A DNA stretch of 64,000 nucleotides from Macrostomum hystrix (lineage: Eukaryota; Platyhelminthes; Macrostomidae), in the NCBI GenBank assembly GCA_950097015.1, contig CATNEN010000038.1, positions 7,314,001 to 7,378,000 on the forward strand, in the 5' to 3' direction. Made by a program: the position numbers and the translations under genes. The notes beneath the pieces are model-generated. The model ran no database searches. It saw nothing but the letters and a program-made list of their open reading frames with translations, and had not been told where the DNA came from. Of the stretch, positions 34,391 through 46,226 are shown piece by piece (position 1 is the stretch's first letter; the number at the start of each line of letters is the position of its first letter).

Positions 34391-35357
34391 ATGTCATCCC
34401 TGCCTCCCGGATGGAGTTCCAAGGTCAGCAGCAAGACTGGTCGAACCTATTATATTAACGAGGCCACCAAGGAGACTCAGTGGGAGATGCCGACCCAGCC
34501 TGCCGCAGGTGATTCCATCAGAAATTTCTTTCAATTGATCAGTAGTCATAAATCTTTGATTGTACACGCGATTTGTCTGTTGTTTAGGTTCATAGAAAAT
34601 ATTGCACCCTAACCAGTCCATGGACTGAACTGTTCACAGGCATTTTAAAGGTCTGCGGTTGAGCCACACCGGCTGTAAATCTGAGAATTCTGGGCTAGGT
34701 CCATCCATCTACGAGTCTATCAAGATATTGGATAGGGGTAGAAGGATTGCACGAGTAAGGACTGGACAGAGGGGTGAGGAAAGAGAGACGAGCAGCTAGC
34801 CAATCAGAGACGAGGGACAGGAAAGTTAAGTGAAGGTTAGCTAAGAAGTTAAACGTACAGTGGGGGAGAGACGAGAAAGTACAATAAAATGGCTCGCGAA
34901 CGTAAAAAATCAAAGAGAGAAGGTAGAAATAAACAAATCTTATACTCCGCCCAGGAGTCGGTCCCTGTCTCACGCTCTGTTTATTGGCCTCATGTTAACC
35001 TCGCAAGGTGGCAATGACGGAGGCAAAGTCCGCTGCCTGCACCTACTCGTGAAGCACCGCGGCTCGCGCCGGCCATCCTCCTGGAAAGAGGAGACGGTCA
35101 CCCGCAGCCAGGAGGAGGCCGAGTCGATGGTTCGGGAATTCCGGCGCCGTATCGTGTCAGGCGAAGCCAGCTTCGAGGAGCTGGCCAAGCGCGAGTCGCA
35201 CTGCAACTCGGCGAAGCGAGGCGGCGATCTTGGCGAGTTCGGCCGCGGCCAAATGCAGCCGCCGTTTGAGAAGGCCGCCTTCGGCCTTCGGATCGGCGAA
35301 ATCAGCGACCTGGTGTACACAGACAGCGGTGTGCACGTCATCAAGCGGATCGCCTGA
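34391..35357 (+). CDS. PIN1: Peptidyl-prolyl isomerase Pin1, 2 exons
   Basis: Exons 34391-34508 and 35008-35357 join phase 1 to 155 residues; human Pin1 has 163. Residues ~4-38 form the WW domain ([20 protein letters not shown]...W). Then the parvulin domain: CLHLLVKH (catalytic His), SRRPSSW (phosphate-binding Arg pair), [13 protein letters not shown] (active Cys), [13 protein letters not shown] (Met/Phe pocket), and GVHVIKRI at the end. It isomerises phospho-Ser/Thr-Pro bonds in nuclear and cell-cycle proteins. The acceptor (TCGCAAG|GT) is an unusual AAG but the phase is right; no other acceptor restores the frame. The intron carries a short SINE-A scrap with the palindrome (34614-34627). 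Confidence 0.95.
34610..34645 (+). repeat. SINE-A palindrome scrap in Pin1 intron
   Basis: Only CAGTCCATGGACTGAAC and a few flanking bases remain. Confidence 0.5.
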
Positions 35358-35564
35358 CTAAATCACTATATACTAATGCATACGCGCGTATTTTATGTTT
35401 TTTGTTGCTGTTAATCCATAAATACATTGTCTTTGTCACTGACATTTCATTTGCAATTCGTGTTATTGCTCATTTATTGCAATTCAATAACTTTTCTTCT
35501 GTGTCTTTTGTTTCCTTTTCCATTGTATTGTTTGCCTTTTCGTCGACAGAATCGTCTATCGCAT

Positions 35565-36602
35565 ATATGGAAGGATGGATCCTTCCATTCATCCATCCTT
35601 CTATCCATCCTTCTATTCTTCCTTCCATCCATCCATCCATCCATCCATCCATCAATCCTTCTATCCATTCTTCCATCCATTCTTTGATCCGTCCTTCCAT
35701 CCATCCCTTATTCCATCCATTCATCCATCCTTCTATCCATCCTTCTATCCATCCTTCTATTCTTCCATCCATCCATCAATCCATCCAACCATGCATCCAT
35801 CTATCCATTCTTCCATCCATTCTTTGATCCATCCATCCATCCATCCTTCTATCCATTCTTCCATCCGTCCATCCATCCTTCTATCCATTCTTCCATCCAT
35901 CCATCCATCCTTCTATCCATTCTTCCATCCATCCATCCATCCTTCTATCCATTCTTCCATCCATCCATCCATCCATCCATCCATCCATCCATCCATCCTT
36001 CTATCCATTCTTCCATCCATTCTTTGATCCATTCATCCATCCATCCATCCACCCATCCATCCTTCTATCCATTCTTCCATCAATTCTTTGATCCGTCCTT
36101 CCATCCATCCAACCATCCATCCATCTATCCATTCTTCCATCCATTCTTTGATCCATCCATCCATCCATCCATCCATCCATCTATCCATTCTTCCATCCAT
36201 TCTTTGATCCGTCCTTCCATCCATCATCCATCCTTTTTTGCATCCATCAATCCTTCCATCTGTCCATCCATCCATCCAACCATCCTTTATTCCATCCATC
36301 CATCCTTTCTTCCATCTATCCATCCATCCATCCATCCTTTATTCCATCCATCCATCCTTTCTTCCATCTATCCATCCATCCATCCATCCATCCATCCATC
36401 CATTAATCCTTCCATCCATCCATCCATCCATCCATCCATCCATCCATCCATCCATTAATCCATCCATCCATCCATCCATCCATCCATCCATCCATCCATC
36501 CAACCATCCATTAATCCTTCCATCCATTAATCCTTCCATCCATCCATCCATCCATCCATCCATTAATCCTTCCATCTATCCATCCATCCATCTATCCATT
36601 CT
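35565..36602. repeat. (ATCC)n-type long microsatellite, 5' part
   Basis: About 1 kb of ATCC/ATCCTTCT/ATTCTTCC repeats. Open frames across it on both strands (Pro/Ser/His/Ile or Trp/Met/Asp/Gly) are repeat artefacts. Confidence 0.95.
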
Positions 36603-36604
36603 TA

Positions 36605-36981
36605 GGGGGTCGGTGGCAGAGCGGTTATTGCGTTTGCCTCTCGAACCACGGTCCCTAAGTTCGATTCCATGGCGAGACCACATTTACTTAGGGCGAAGCC
36701 GCGGAAAGAAGGCTTGGGGGCTTGTCGTGCAATTTACGTCCTTGAGGGCCAACCTCCAGGGCACAGTGAGAGTGTACACTGCCTGACGATGAGAAAGCCA
36801 GGGCAGATGTACACACCTGTGTGAGCGTGTGCCAGCGTAAAGTATCTGTGTGCGTGTGTGCTCAGGAGTCAGCGAAATGGGCAGAATTGCCTCCTCGCTG
36901 GCTGTGGGTCTAGTGTCACTAAATGATGTGCCATTGCCCGCAGCCCTCCTGCAATTATTATTATTATTATTATTATTATTA
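36605..36981 (+). repeat. SINE-B, full-length tRNA-derived copy
   Basis: Head: A box GGTGGCAGAGCGG, B box AGTTCGATTCC (~36659-36669), then a tRNA-unrelated body (gcaatttacgtccttgagggcc; ctgacgatgagaaagccagggcag; gtgtgtgctcaggagtcagcgaaatgggcagaattgcc; ctgcgggtctagtgtcac-like) and an (ATT)n tail. It sits inside the ATCC array and is bracketed by TCTATCCATTCTT on both sides, a likely target-site duplication. Confidence 0.88.
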
Positions 36982-37235
36982 TCTATCCATTCTTCCATCA
37001 ATCCATCCATCAATCCTTCCATCCATCCATCCATTCATCCGTCCATCCATCCATCCATCCATCCATCCATTCTTCCATCCATCCATCCATCCATCCTTCC
37101 ATCCATCCATCCATCCATCCTTCAATCTATCCATCAAGCCTTCTATTCAATCTATCTATCCAATCTATTCCCATTCAATTTTCTGTCTATCCACCAATCC
37201 ATCTGTCCGTCCATCTATCCATTCGTCTCTCTATT
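36982..37235. repeat. (ATCC)n-type microsatellite, 3' part
   Basis: Continuation of the array at 35565-36602 after the SINE-B insertion. Confidence 0.9.
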
Positions 37236-37473
37236 CGTAAGAAAAGCGAAATGATCAGAATCTATCCATCATTTTTTTTCGAATGTTGATCAAATCTGTT
37301 AGCTATGGCGATGGTGTAGAGGCCACCACCACCTCCACACCACCATAGAGGAATACTCTAATTATTTGTAACCAATTTGTACTCATTCATATCAGATCGA
37401 TGGCCACGACAGATGCGAAAGCACAACTACGAGTAGTTAGAGATATTGGTTTTCAATTTCTATTTTTCTAACT

Positions 37474-37975
37474 AAGTAACTTCAATTTCGTCCGCGGGGA
37501 GGGGGATGCTCGTGTGTACCCGATTAGTAACTTCAATTTCGTCCGCGGGGAGGGGTATGCTCGTGTGTACCCGATTAGTAACTTCAATTTCGTCCGCGGG
37601 GAGGGGTATGCTCGTGTGTACGCGATTAGTAACTTCAATTTCGTCCGCGGGGAGGGGTATGCTCGTGTGTACCCGATTAGTAACTTCAATTTCATCCGCG
37701 GGGAGGGGGATGCTCGTGTGTACCCGATTAGTAACTTCAATTTCGCCCGCGGGGAGGGGGTGCTCGTGTGTACCCGATTAGTAACTTCAATTTCGTCCGC
37801 GGGGAGGGGTATGCTCGTGTGTACCCGATTAGTAACTTCAATTTCGTCCGCGGGGAGGGGTATGCTCATGTGTACCCGATTAGTAACTTCAATTTCGTCC
37901 GCGGGGAGGGGGGATGCTCGTGTGTACCCGATTAGTAACTTCAATTTCGCCCGCGAGACCGGCCTGTCCAAGTTA
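37474..37975. repeat. 51-bp tandem repeat, open in both directions
   Basis: About ten copies of a unit beginning GATTAGTAACTTCAATTTCG and ending GCTCGTGTGTACCC. 51 is a multiple of 3, so a 17-residue period stays open on both strands (forward ~155, reverse ~167 codons). No start context, splice signal or homology argues for coding; GC-rich compared with its flanks. Confidence 0.85.
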
Positions 37976-39158
37976 GATTAAATCAATTTCACAGAAAAGT
38001 AACTTCTATTTCGTCTCTTCAGCACAGCGATTTGTGCTCTCGTTCGCTCTGTGAAATACGGACTTTGTCCTTGCCTTTGATCTTCGCCGACGCGGCCACC
38101 GACTCCGCAGCAATGCAATTATAATAATTCTGTCGAGTGTCGAGAGATTTATGGCCCTGTGAATTTATGACCCTTTAGCACGGAATCACAAAAAAATCCT
38201 GCCGCTTTTGAAGCTCCAATCTTATTTGATCTACAATACTAGCTCTTTTGTAGTTTGGTCTCTTGCCAAAGACGTCAAAATTATTTTTGAAAGTACAGGC
38301 CCAGGCCCATCATGGCCTATATTAATGTTTGAAGCCGGATGGACAAAATGCAAAACGAAATTGAAGTTACTTTTGAAATAGAAGTTGAAAACAAATTCGT
38401 CTCTATCTTAAGTTGAAAACCAACAGTGACATATTTTAAAAAGATGATCGAAAGTGCCGAAGTTTGTTAAAATATCGGTCATTTATTCCATTTCGTGTAT
38501 CCATTTACATTTATCGTTTTTGTATATTTAAAGTAGATAATTAATTGGACGGAATGAACGAGAAAATATGCGTTTCAATTGGTTATAAAAACAAAAATGG
38601 AATCTCAATCGCTGGGGGTAGAACTTCGATAGCAAAATATTTCAGATTTAGTTTGAGCGAAAAAATGTGATAAAAATAAGAGACACGTATAGAAAATACC
38701 TTTTTGAAATCGCACACATACTTTGAAAATTGTAAAGCATTAAACTTTTAATTCGAAGTTAAAATGTTCGGTTTCGCATTTAAGTAGCATGTTGTGCTGA
38801 TGTTACTTAAAAATGGTGTAAAATGTGCGTTTTCTATATTCTAGTGTTCTTGGGTCCATAAAACTTCCTTAGCAACACTTAAAAAAAACAATTTTAAAGC
38901 AAAAATTTAATGGTGATACGTTAGTATATAACGGAACCTACAATCTAAAGCGTTTTGATTTTTGATTCTGAAATTGTTGTAATTTTATAATATCGTCGAA
39001 TTTTATTTAGATTTGAAAGAACATTAGACTGGTTACGAAAAAGTATTTTCGTACACTGCTTTCTTAGACACTGATAAGCTGATAAGCTTATGTACATAGC
39101 TACTATCCTTTAGACACTGATAAGAGTCGTTCTATTTTTAGCCACAAACAAGAGGATT
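37976..39158. other. AT-rich intergenic DNA
   Basis: No gene, repeat or RNA recognised. A phrase like the 51-bp unit (agtaacttctatttcgtc) recurs at ~37997, a likely degenerate edge. Confidence 0.45.
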
Positions 39159-39159
39159 T

Positions 39160-39405
39160 TAGCCTAAGTGACTAGGGCGTCGGACTCACGACTTGGAGGT
39201 CGGGGGTTCGATTCCCGACTCCACTGGAAAAATTTGTGTCTTTCAGCAAGACACTTAACTCTGCATTGCTTCTGTTCACCCAGCTGTTAAATGGGTACCA
39301 GCATCAGCTGGTGTGATTGAGGGTTGGGTGTGGCGTCCACCCCCAGTCCATGGACTGAACAGCCGTACGCAGCCTTCAGATGCGCCGCGCAATAGCTGGC
39401 CCAAT
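39160..39405 (+). repeat. SINE-A, near full-length copy
   Basis: Head with cggactcacgacttggaggtcggGGGTTCGATTCC, then agcaagacacttaactctgc, ttaaatgggtaccagcatcagctgg, palindrome CAGTCCATGGACTG at 39344-39357, and tail cagccttcagatgcgccgcgcaatagctg. Confidence 0.82.
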
Positions 39406-39628
39406 TGGGGCAGTTGTAATCAATTAGAATTTTTTTTCATATAGTTATTACTACTTATTTTTTATGTATTATTAGCCAATGCTTAACTGTCTCAAATGTT
39501 CCTAATTATTTATTATTAGCAATCACATCCATCCATCCATCCGATAAAGTGATTACAACACAATATCCCATCAATAGATTAAAAATTTCATTCTCTTCAA
39601 CAAGTGTCTTTTTTGACAAGCCGCTAAA

Positions 39629-42490
39629 TCAGTGCCGCTTTGCGGCCGACGCTTCCACCTGGCGTTTTCGCACCTGGAAGCCGCGGAAGCCGGCCTGAAT
39701 TTTTGCCGCCGCCGCCGCTTCCTCGGAGTCAACATCTTCGACTGCTTCAGCGGTGGCGCCTCCTGCCAAGCGGGCTAGCAGCCTCTCAACCGCGGCCTTA
39801 GCAATGGTCTTATTCTGCTGATTAGCAGCCGACAATGCGTCAGTTTCGTTAAACAGTACGAAGTCAAACAGCGATTTCACCTCCTTGAGAACGTCGTCCA
39901 GCTCTTTGTCGCCAAGCACCTAAATGAAACATTTTTTGGATTTGCGCTACGTTGGACGCGAGAGGAGTGAGGTTGGTGAGAGGAGTGGGTGGGTGAAAAG
40001 AGTGAGGTGGGTGAGAGGCGTGAGGTGGGTAAAGCGAGTGAGGTGGGTGAGAGGAGTGATGTGGGTGTGAGGAGTGAGGTGGGAGAGATGAGAGAGGCGG
40101 GTAAGAGGAGTGGGGTGGGTGAAAGGAGTGAGCTGGAGAACTTACAATGCAGAGCAGCCCAGCCTCGTCGAAGTGTTGAACCACTGGCAGCGTCTCCTCC
40201 TTGAAGCGGCGCATTCGCTGCGCTGCGGTATCAGCCGACTGCGGCCCCGCTTCCGCCAGGCGTTCTAGCATGTCCGCCTCGTGACAGTCGATCAGAACCG
40301 CCAGGTCCGGGGCTCCCAGGCTGGCGTACAGAGCACGAACGGTTTCCTCAGTCTCAGGAAATCCCTAAGAAATATGTGCGAATTGAAGCTCTTAAATTGG
40401 TACCAGCATCAGCTGGTGTAATTGTGTGGCGTCCCCCCAGTCCATGGACTGAACAGCCGGACAAGTGCAATCAAAAAAAATTATTTTATTATGCTTTAGC
40501 TTTTTATCAAAAGATGATTGTTGGATTTTAATGGGAAAAATACCTCAACATTTCTATCTCCGCAGTGTACTTTCGGGGAAACCATCCTCTTAAACATTTC
40601 TTAAGAAACATTTTCTTTAACGTTTCCCGCCCTTCTTCTCGTTGTATTCCTTGAATCCACCTCATCCTCCGACAACTCCCTCTCCCAGAATCGGCTGAGA
40701 CTATTAATGCCAGCGAAATGTTCACCTTCACAACAATGGGCTTGTTCTCAGAAACAGCCTCTTCCAGCCTGGCCAGTGCTTTATCAGTGTCATCGCCGCA
40801 GTCCGCCAAGTCCACGATGCTCAGATCGCTGTTCAGCCGGCCGAGGCGCTGCAGGCAGGAGCTTCGACCGCTGCCCGGACCGCCCAGCAGCACAGCCAGT
40901 GGCGGCCTGGCATTGCGGACAGCCGGCTGGCCCAGATTGGTCAGCTGGCGAATGCTGGCCACACCCTGGCTGACTTTGCTACTCGGCTTCGTCTCCGGCT
41001 TCGACGAAGTCAGCAGAACGTCGAGCACGCGGACCGCCTCTTCGCCGACAGAGTCATCGCCGGCGCCAGGATCCACTGGCAGCACCAGCAGTTTGCCATC
41101 GTCGTCAAGAACTCGGCAGGCCGGCAGGCAGGCGGATTTGAAGGCCGAGATGCGGCGGGCGATACCGCCGGGCTGGTCCGCGTGCTCAGCCAGCAGGCGC
41201 TGCTGCAGGCTCGACTCCTCGTGGTCCAGCAGCAGGGCGTGGTCCACCCGGTATATCTGCGAATAGGTTCAGAGCAGGGGGGCAGCAGGTAAGGCTGGCA
41301 TCACTGCTCGCACTCGCTACTACTATTAGTAGAAGTTCTCAATTGTCTCACGTGTTCCAGATAATCCTCCAGCTGGCGCAGACTTCTCGGATAGCCTTCA
41401 ATGACGAGGCCACCGCACGGGCCGCTGGCCGCGGCCTCATTTACGGCGCCGATCACGGCGGCTAGCGCCACATCGTCTGGCGCCATTTCGCCGTCCACCG
41501 CTCGTAGCAGGGAGCCGGCGCTGACTACCTTGTAGCCGTAGCGATCGGCGATGAACCGGGCGACGCTCGCCTTACCGCTGCCGGGGCCGCCGATGACCAG
41601 AAGGACTGGACAGTCCAACTCCCTGGCCAGCTTAGGAGCGGCATCGCCAGCTGCGGTGGTGGATCCGATTGGCGGCAGCACCGGCTTCTTGTCGAACAGC
41701 GAGTCTGCGCGAGATGAGGCTGCGGGTGTTTCGTCGGGTTTAGTGAGTTCTGCAATTAGACTACAGAACTAGAGGAGTGATGTAGGTAGGATGGGTGAGT
41801 TAAGTCAGTGGAGAGAGGTTGGCGAGTGGAGTGTGGTTGGCGGGTGGAGTGAGGTTGGCGAGTGGAGTGAGGTTGGTGGGTGGAGTGAGGTTGGCGAGTG
41901 GAGTGAGGTTGGCGGTTGGAGTGAGGTTGGCGAGTGGAGTGTGGTTGGCGGGTGGAGTGAGGTTGGCGAGTGTAGTGAGGTTGGTGGGTGGAGTGAGGTT
42001 GGCGAGTGGAGTGAGGTTAACGGTTGGAGTGAGGTTGGCGAGTGGAATGTGGTGGGTGAGTGAGAGTAATTGGGTGGGCGTATTTAGCTCGTGAGCAAGA
42101 ATAAATGAATAAGGCGAGTTTTTGAGGCTGTTAAAACTTCAATAAGGCCCACCTCGGCTGGAAGTTGGCCGACTGCTCCTTTGTAGTGGAGTGACTGGTG
42201 GCAGCGGTGTCTTGGCCCGCTTGGCCTCCAGGAACAGGTCCCAGCGCACACTCGACACACCCTTGGCCTTGATCTTCTCCAGGCAGTCCTGCAGGTAAGC
42301 CACATGATCGCTAGGCCGGTGGTACATAAGACCAGTCATTAGGCACTGCGAATTATCGTGAAACAAAAATAAATTGCATTGCAATTTTACTATTATTAAC
42401 AAAGAGAAAAGAATATATCGGCATACAATAACACACCTCAAAAAGCTGGGGAATTTCCCTTTTGGTGATGTAGTCTTTGGCATCAGACAT
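39629..42490 (-). CDS. AK5: Adenylate kinase 5-like double kinase with IQ motif, 6 exons
   Basis: Reverse exons 42490-42437, 42345-42153, 41749-41352, 41256-40726, 40364-40146 and 39919-39629 join in phase to 561 residues; human AK5 has 562. The N-terminus KDYITKREIPQLFE...YLQDCLEKIKAKG matches AK5 (a dimerisation/docking-like region). Kinase unit 1 has the P-loop GGPGSGKAS and EGYPRS. Unit 2 has GGPGSGRSS, where the P-loop Lys is Arg, and GFPET, lacking the usual Arg. A C-terminal IQ motif (AAAKIQAGFRGFQVRKRQ) could bind calmodulin. Role in the family: AMP/ATP phosphotransfer, often in cilia or neurons. The changed residues suggest unit 2 is weak or dead. Introns hold 18-bp arrays (39955-40140, 41790-42060) and a SINE-A piece. 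Confidence 0.88.
39955..40140. repeat. ~18-bp minisatellite in AK5-like intron 5
   Basis: Imperfect GAGGTGGGTGAGAGGAGT units; rich in GTGAG, the donor consensus, on the forward strand only (the gene is reverse). Confidence 0.8.
40400..40460 (+). repeat. SINE-A scrap in AK5-like intron 4
   Basis: Contains ggtaccagcatcagctggtgt and the palindrome CAGTCCATGGACTG (40438-40451) followed by AACAGCC. Confidence 0.7.
41790..42060. repeat. 18-bp minisatellite in AK5-like intron 2
   Basis: About 15 copies of GGAGTGAGGTTGGCGAGT with ggtgggt/ggcggtt variants. Confidence 0.9.
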
Positions 42491-42499
42491 TATTTATTT

Positions 42500-43640
42500 T
42501 CTCTGAAAATGTACGGTTTTGTGCATAAAGAGAAAAGAATCAAGTGCATTACCAGCGTTTTATTTTTTATAAATCCTAAATAAAAACAGTTCAAAAATAC
42601 AAGTCTGTCATGTCGTTAAATAAAAAATTTAAAGCTTATGCAGTCACTTTAAAAATACACTTATAAATAATTAAAAATGTTTCTACATAAAAAGATACAC
42701 CTAATAAACTATAAAACCAAGCATAATTTGCATTTTATAATCTTTTTTTTCTAATGCTGTTTTTGCAGTTTTATTAAAACAATTTTCTTTGCATAGTTTA
42801 TCATCTTATGTGAATATTTTTTCCAATCAAAACTATTGCAGTCAAAAATAAAATAAGCATTCTAACTTAATTATATAGGACTAACTAATACCATAAACAA
42901 ATGATTTATAATTTTATTCACTTCATATAAAAATAATAGACTATTTATATAAAAACAGCGAAATAATGAAAAAACGGTCTTAAATATTGAATCAAATAAA
43001 GCAAAGAAGCGAATATCTAATTCAATATTGCAAATTAGTAGATTTGTTCGTTAAAATGTTAATTGTATTATTTTTAAAAGACTGCTAAACAGCCACACTT
43101 TTACAGACTAAAAGTTTAGTTCTACGAAGTGATCCAACTTCATTTCTTTTGTGTCAAGTGATGGAAATAAAAATACATGACATCTACAAAGTACAAAAAG
43201 TTAGTAAACGTTTCAGTAAAGTTATAAAAACAAGGAAATTCTGTTTTCTGTTTGCTTGTTTCGAAAAATGATCTGCTCTAAAATTAAATGTTTCGGTTAT
43301 CCAGCCCCTTTAAAGTTAGGCTCGGTTGTTAAGGAGAAACTTGATTAATAATTATATAAAGTTTTAAAGACATAACAAAATAAACATTTCTAAAGGCGCA
43401 TAATTTTTCGTTTTCGTTTAGCTTACAAGAAGAAAAGCTAAATATTATCTTTGTTTTACTAAATGTTTTGCAACTATTTCTAAATTCCTTTTTTAACTAC
43501 AAAATGGCAACAAACTGATCAGTTGATTTTAACGGAAACATCAAATGTTAGCTGAATAATTAACCCGTACATTATTATGTAAGCACCGGCTCTTCTTCCA
43601 TTATAGTCACCCAGTCGAACGTTAGCAAGCATTTTCGCAA
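42500..43640. other. AT-rich intergenic DNA
   Basis: Upstream flank of the AK5-like gene. No motif or gene recognised. Confidence 0.45.
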
Positions 43641-43654
43641 ACTAAAATATGCAA

Positions 43655-43805
43655 GGTCCAACCTCCAAGGCACAGACGTGCTGTTTGCGTGTGTGCTCAG
43701 GTGTTAGCGGAATGGGCAGAATTGCCTCCTCGCTGGCTGCAGGTCTAGTGTCACCAAATGATGTGAAATTGCCCACCTAGCCCTCCTGTAATAGTATTAT
43801 TATCA
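43655..43805 (+). repeat. SINE-B 3' fragment
   Basis: Carries ggtccaacctccaaggcacag, gtgtgtgctcaggtgttagcggaatgggcagaattgcctcctcgctggctg, gtctagtgtcaccaaatgatg and a short (ATT)n tail, as in the full copy at 36605-36981. Confidence 0.8.
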
Positions 43806-44570
43806 ACTAAAATGTGCTATATCAATATACTAATGTTACGTGTAGATTTATACGTACTGAATGTACGTATCCGTACATCTATCCCCAATGCAAGTCAATG
43901 ATTTTCATGTAGTGTGAGCCTTACAGTTAAAGAGTAAATACATATAATGAGATAAGAACCTCATAGCTTCAACAACTCCAAAAAACTGTTGTTCCGTCCT
44001 CTTATTTAATTTTCGTTATTACATGTAGCCATTCGAAGTAGCGCAGCACAGGTTCACGCTATGATCATGGACATGCATTATGCTGCATCGGATCAGTCAA
44101 ACGCTACATTCGCATCCATTTACTGATATTTACCTCCATCCGTACTGAATAAGTTTCGTTATGCAAAAGTAGCGAATTCAGTTGAGTTTTATCTGCAAAC
44201 TGCAATCGCGAAATTGCCGCCTAATTTTCAGTCACTCATGGATCTTCAAAAAGCGCAGCAATCTTCTTGAGATCCGGAATTCCTCCCAAAGAAAAATCAT
44301 ACAAGTTTTCATAAACTGAACAACTTGCAAGTTAGAAAGTGAGCTGAATTTCTTACAAAAAAGTTGTGGTCGAGCTAAATTTCTTCGCAATTTCCTTCAG
44401 TCGAGGGTGCTCAGAAAACAATTGTGTGCAATGGGTTAATATTACACGACTGCGAGCAATGTCAAGTTCTTGTTGACTCAGCCATTATCAGTTAATATCT
44501 GTAAAACGATCGGACCAAACATGTATAAACATTTTATATCTTATACATTTTATACATTTTACATGTATAA
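43806..44570. other. Intergenic DNA
   Basis: No supportable feature. Confidence 0.4.
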
Positions 44571-44572
44571 AC

Positions 44573-45395
44573 TCTGTCTCCTCTGTCTCCTCTTTCTCCT
44601 CTGTCTCATCTGTCTCATCTGTCTCATCTGTCTCCTCTGTCTCATCTGTCTCATCTGTCTCATCTGTCTCCTCTGTCTCATCTGTCTCCTCTGTCTCATC
44701 TGTCTCCTCTGTCTCATCTGTCTCATCTGTCTCCTCTGTCTCATCTGTCTCATCTGTCTCCTCTTTCTCCTCTGTCTCCTCTGTCTCTTCTGTCTCATCT
44801 GTCTCATCTGTCTCATCTGTCTCATCTGTCTCATCTGTCTCCTCTGTCTCATCTGTCTCCTCTGTCTCATCTGTCTCATCTGTCTCATCTGTCTCCTCTG
44901 TCTCATCTGTCTCCTCTGTCTCATCTGTCTCATCTGTCTCATCTGTCTCATCTGTCTCATCTGTCTCCTCTGTCTCATCTGTCTCCTCTGTCTCATCTGT
45001 CTCATCTGTCTCATCTGTCTCCTCTGTCTCATCTGTCTCATCTGTCTCCTCTTTCTCCTCTGTCTCATCTGTCTCATCTGTCTCATCTGTCTCCTCTGTC
45101 TCATCTGTCTCATCTGTCTCATCTGTCTCCTCTGTCTCATCTGTCTCATCTGTCTCATCTGTCTCCTCTGTCTCATCTGTCTCCTCTGTCTCATCTGTCT
45201 CATCTGTCTCATCTGTCTCATCTGTCTCCTCTGTCTCATCTGTCTCATCTGTCTCCTCTTTCTCCTCTGTCTTATCTGTCTCATCTGTCTCCTCTGTCTC
45301 ATCAGTCTCATCTGTCTCATCAGTCTCATCTGCCTCCTCTGTCTCCTCTGCCTCCTCTGTCTCCTCTGCCTCTTCTTTCTCCCCTGTCTCATCTG
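44573..45395. repeat. 9-bp minisatellite CTGTCTCAT/CTGTCTCCT
   Basis: About 90 units. Being a multiple of three it gives long open frames both ways (Cys-Leu-Ile/Leu forward, Arg-Gln-Met reverse), which are artefacts. Confidence 0.93.
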
Positions 45396-45469
45396 TCTTC
45401 TGTCTGGAAAAATTGAAAAAATTCGGACAAATAAATTAGAAAAGTAATTCATTTTTCTGTCCAATCTTG

Positions 45470-46100
45470 CTTTAGTGATCCGAATGCCACTTAATTTATA
45501 TTAACTATTTCTATTATCCATCCGTTCTTAAAACTTTGCTATCGAATATTTGCTTTAACTAATTATTTGAGTATAAATTTCTTCATTCCAAAGTTGTACA
45601 GGATTCTCCTTGCGTCCGTCACTGACTGACGGTTCCAGGCCAGTGACTTGGAAAATAAACAGCATTGAACGGAAACTTCCAATGCATCCCATGAGACAAG
45701 ACAGACACACATCGAGACTGCTCTAATAATAGCGACTCTCGTAGCTTTCCAAGTTCGGAGAAATACTGTACTAATCTGGGCGGATTAACTCGGGGGATTT
45801 GGGATTAAGATTTTGAAATCCAATTATCCTCGGACTCCTTAACAGAGCGGTTCGAAGTTCAACTCTGAGTTACAGAGAACTGAGCTGGCGGTCCATGGAC
45901 TTAACAGCTGTACACAGCCGTTCGAAGTGGCGCGTACTTGAAATGCCACTGGCTGTACACGTGACCCTTCTGCTAGGTAATGTAACGTTGCTGTAAATAT
46001 AAGCACAAAAATAAGTCTTTAAGTCTGATTGTTTAAATAAATTAGCCAAGCACTCCCAAAAGTTGCTATTTTTGCACCCCTGTCGTGCCTAGGCCTAATT
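45470..46100. other. Intergenic DNA with SINE-A scrap
   Basis: 45885-45950 retains a diverged SINE-A piece (ggtccatggacttaacagc, cacagccgttcgaagtggcgcg). Otherwise nothing is recognised. Confidence 0.45.
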
Positions 46101-46101
46101 T

Positions 46102-46107
46102 TTTATT
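46102..46107 (-). terminator. Poly(A) signal for the FADY precursor gene
   Basis: Reverse-strand AATAAA about 120 bp after the stop codon at 46229-46227, a normal distance for a 3' UTR. Confidence 0.55.
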
Positions 46108-46226
46108 TGTTGCAAATTTTCTTTTGCTCTTAATTTTTACAGCACAATTAAACACATAAAAACTGTTTGCTTTAAGTTCCAAAGGAAATTGTGTCACATT
46201 GCACTCGTCAACTGGGTGTGACAACT

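Noticed and set aside
36605-36680. Possible tRNA gene (Leu/Ser-like)
   Set aside because: It is the head of SINE-B, flanked by a target-site duplication and followed by the SINE body.
35402-37254. Pro-Ser-Ile-His and Trp-Met-Asp-Gly repeat proteins
   Set aside because: Translation of the ATCC microsatellite.
44470-45464. Long Cys-Leu-Ile (forward) and Arg-Gln-Met (reverse) repeat proteins
   Set aside because: Simple translation of a 9-bp DNA repeat with no synonymous bias.
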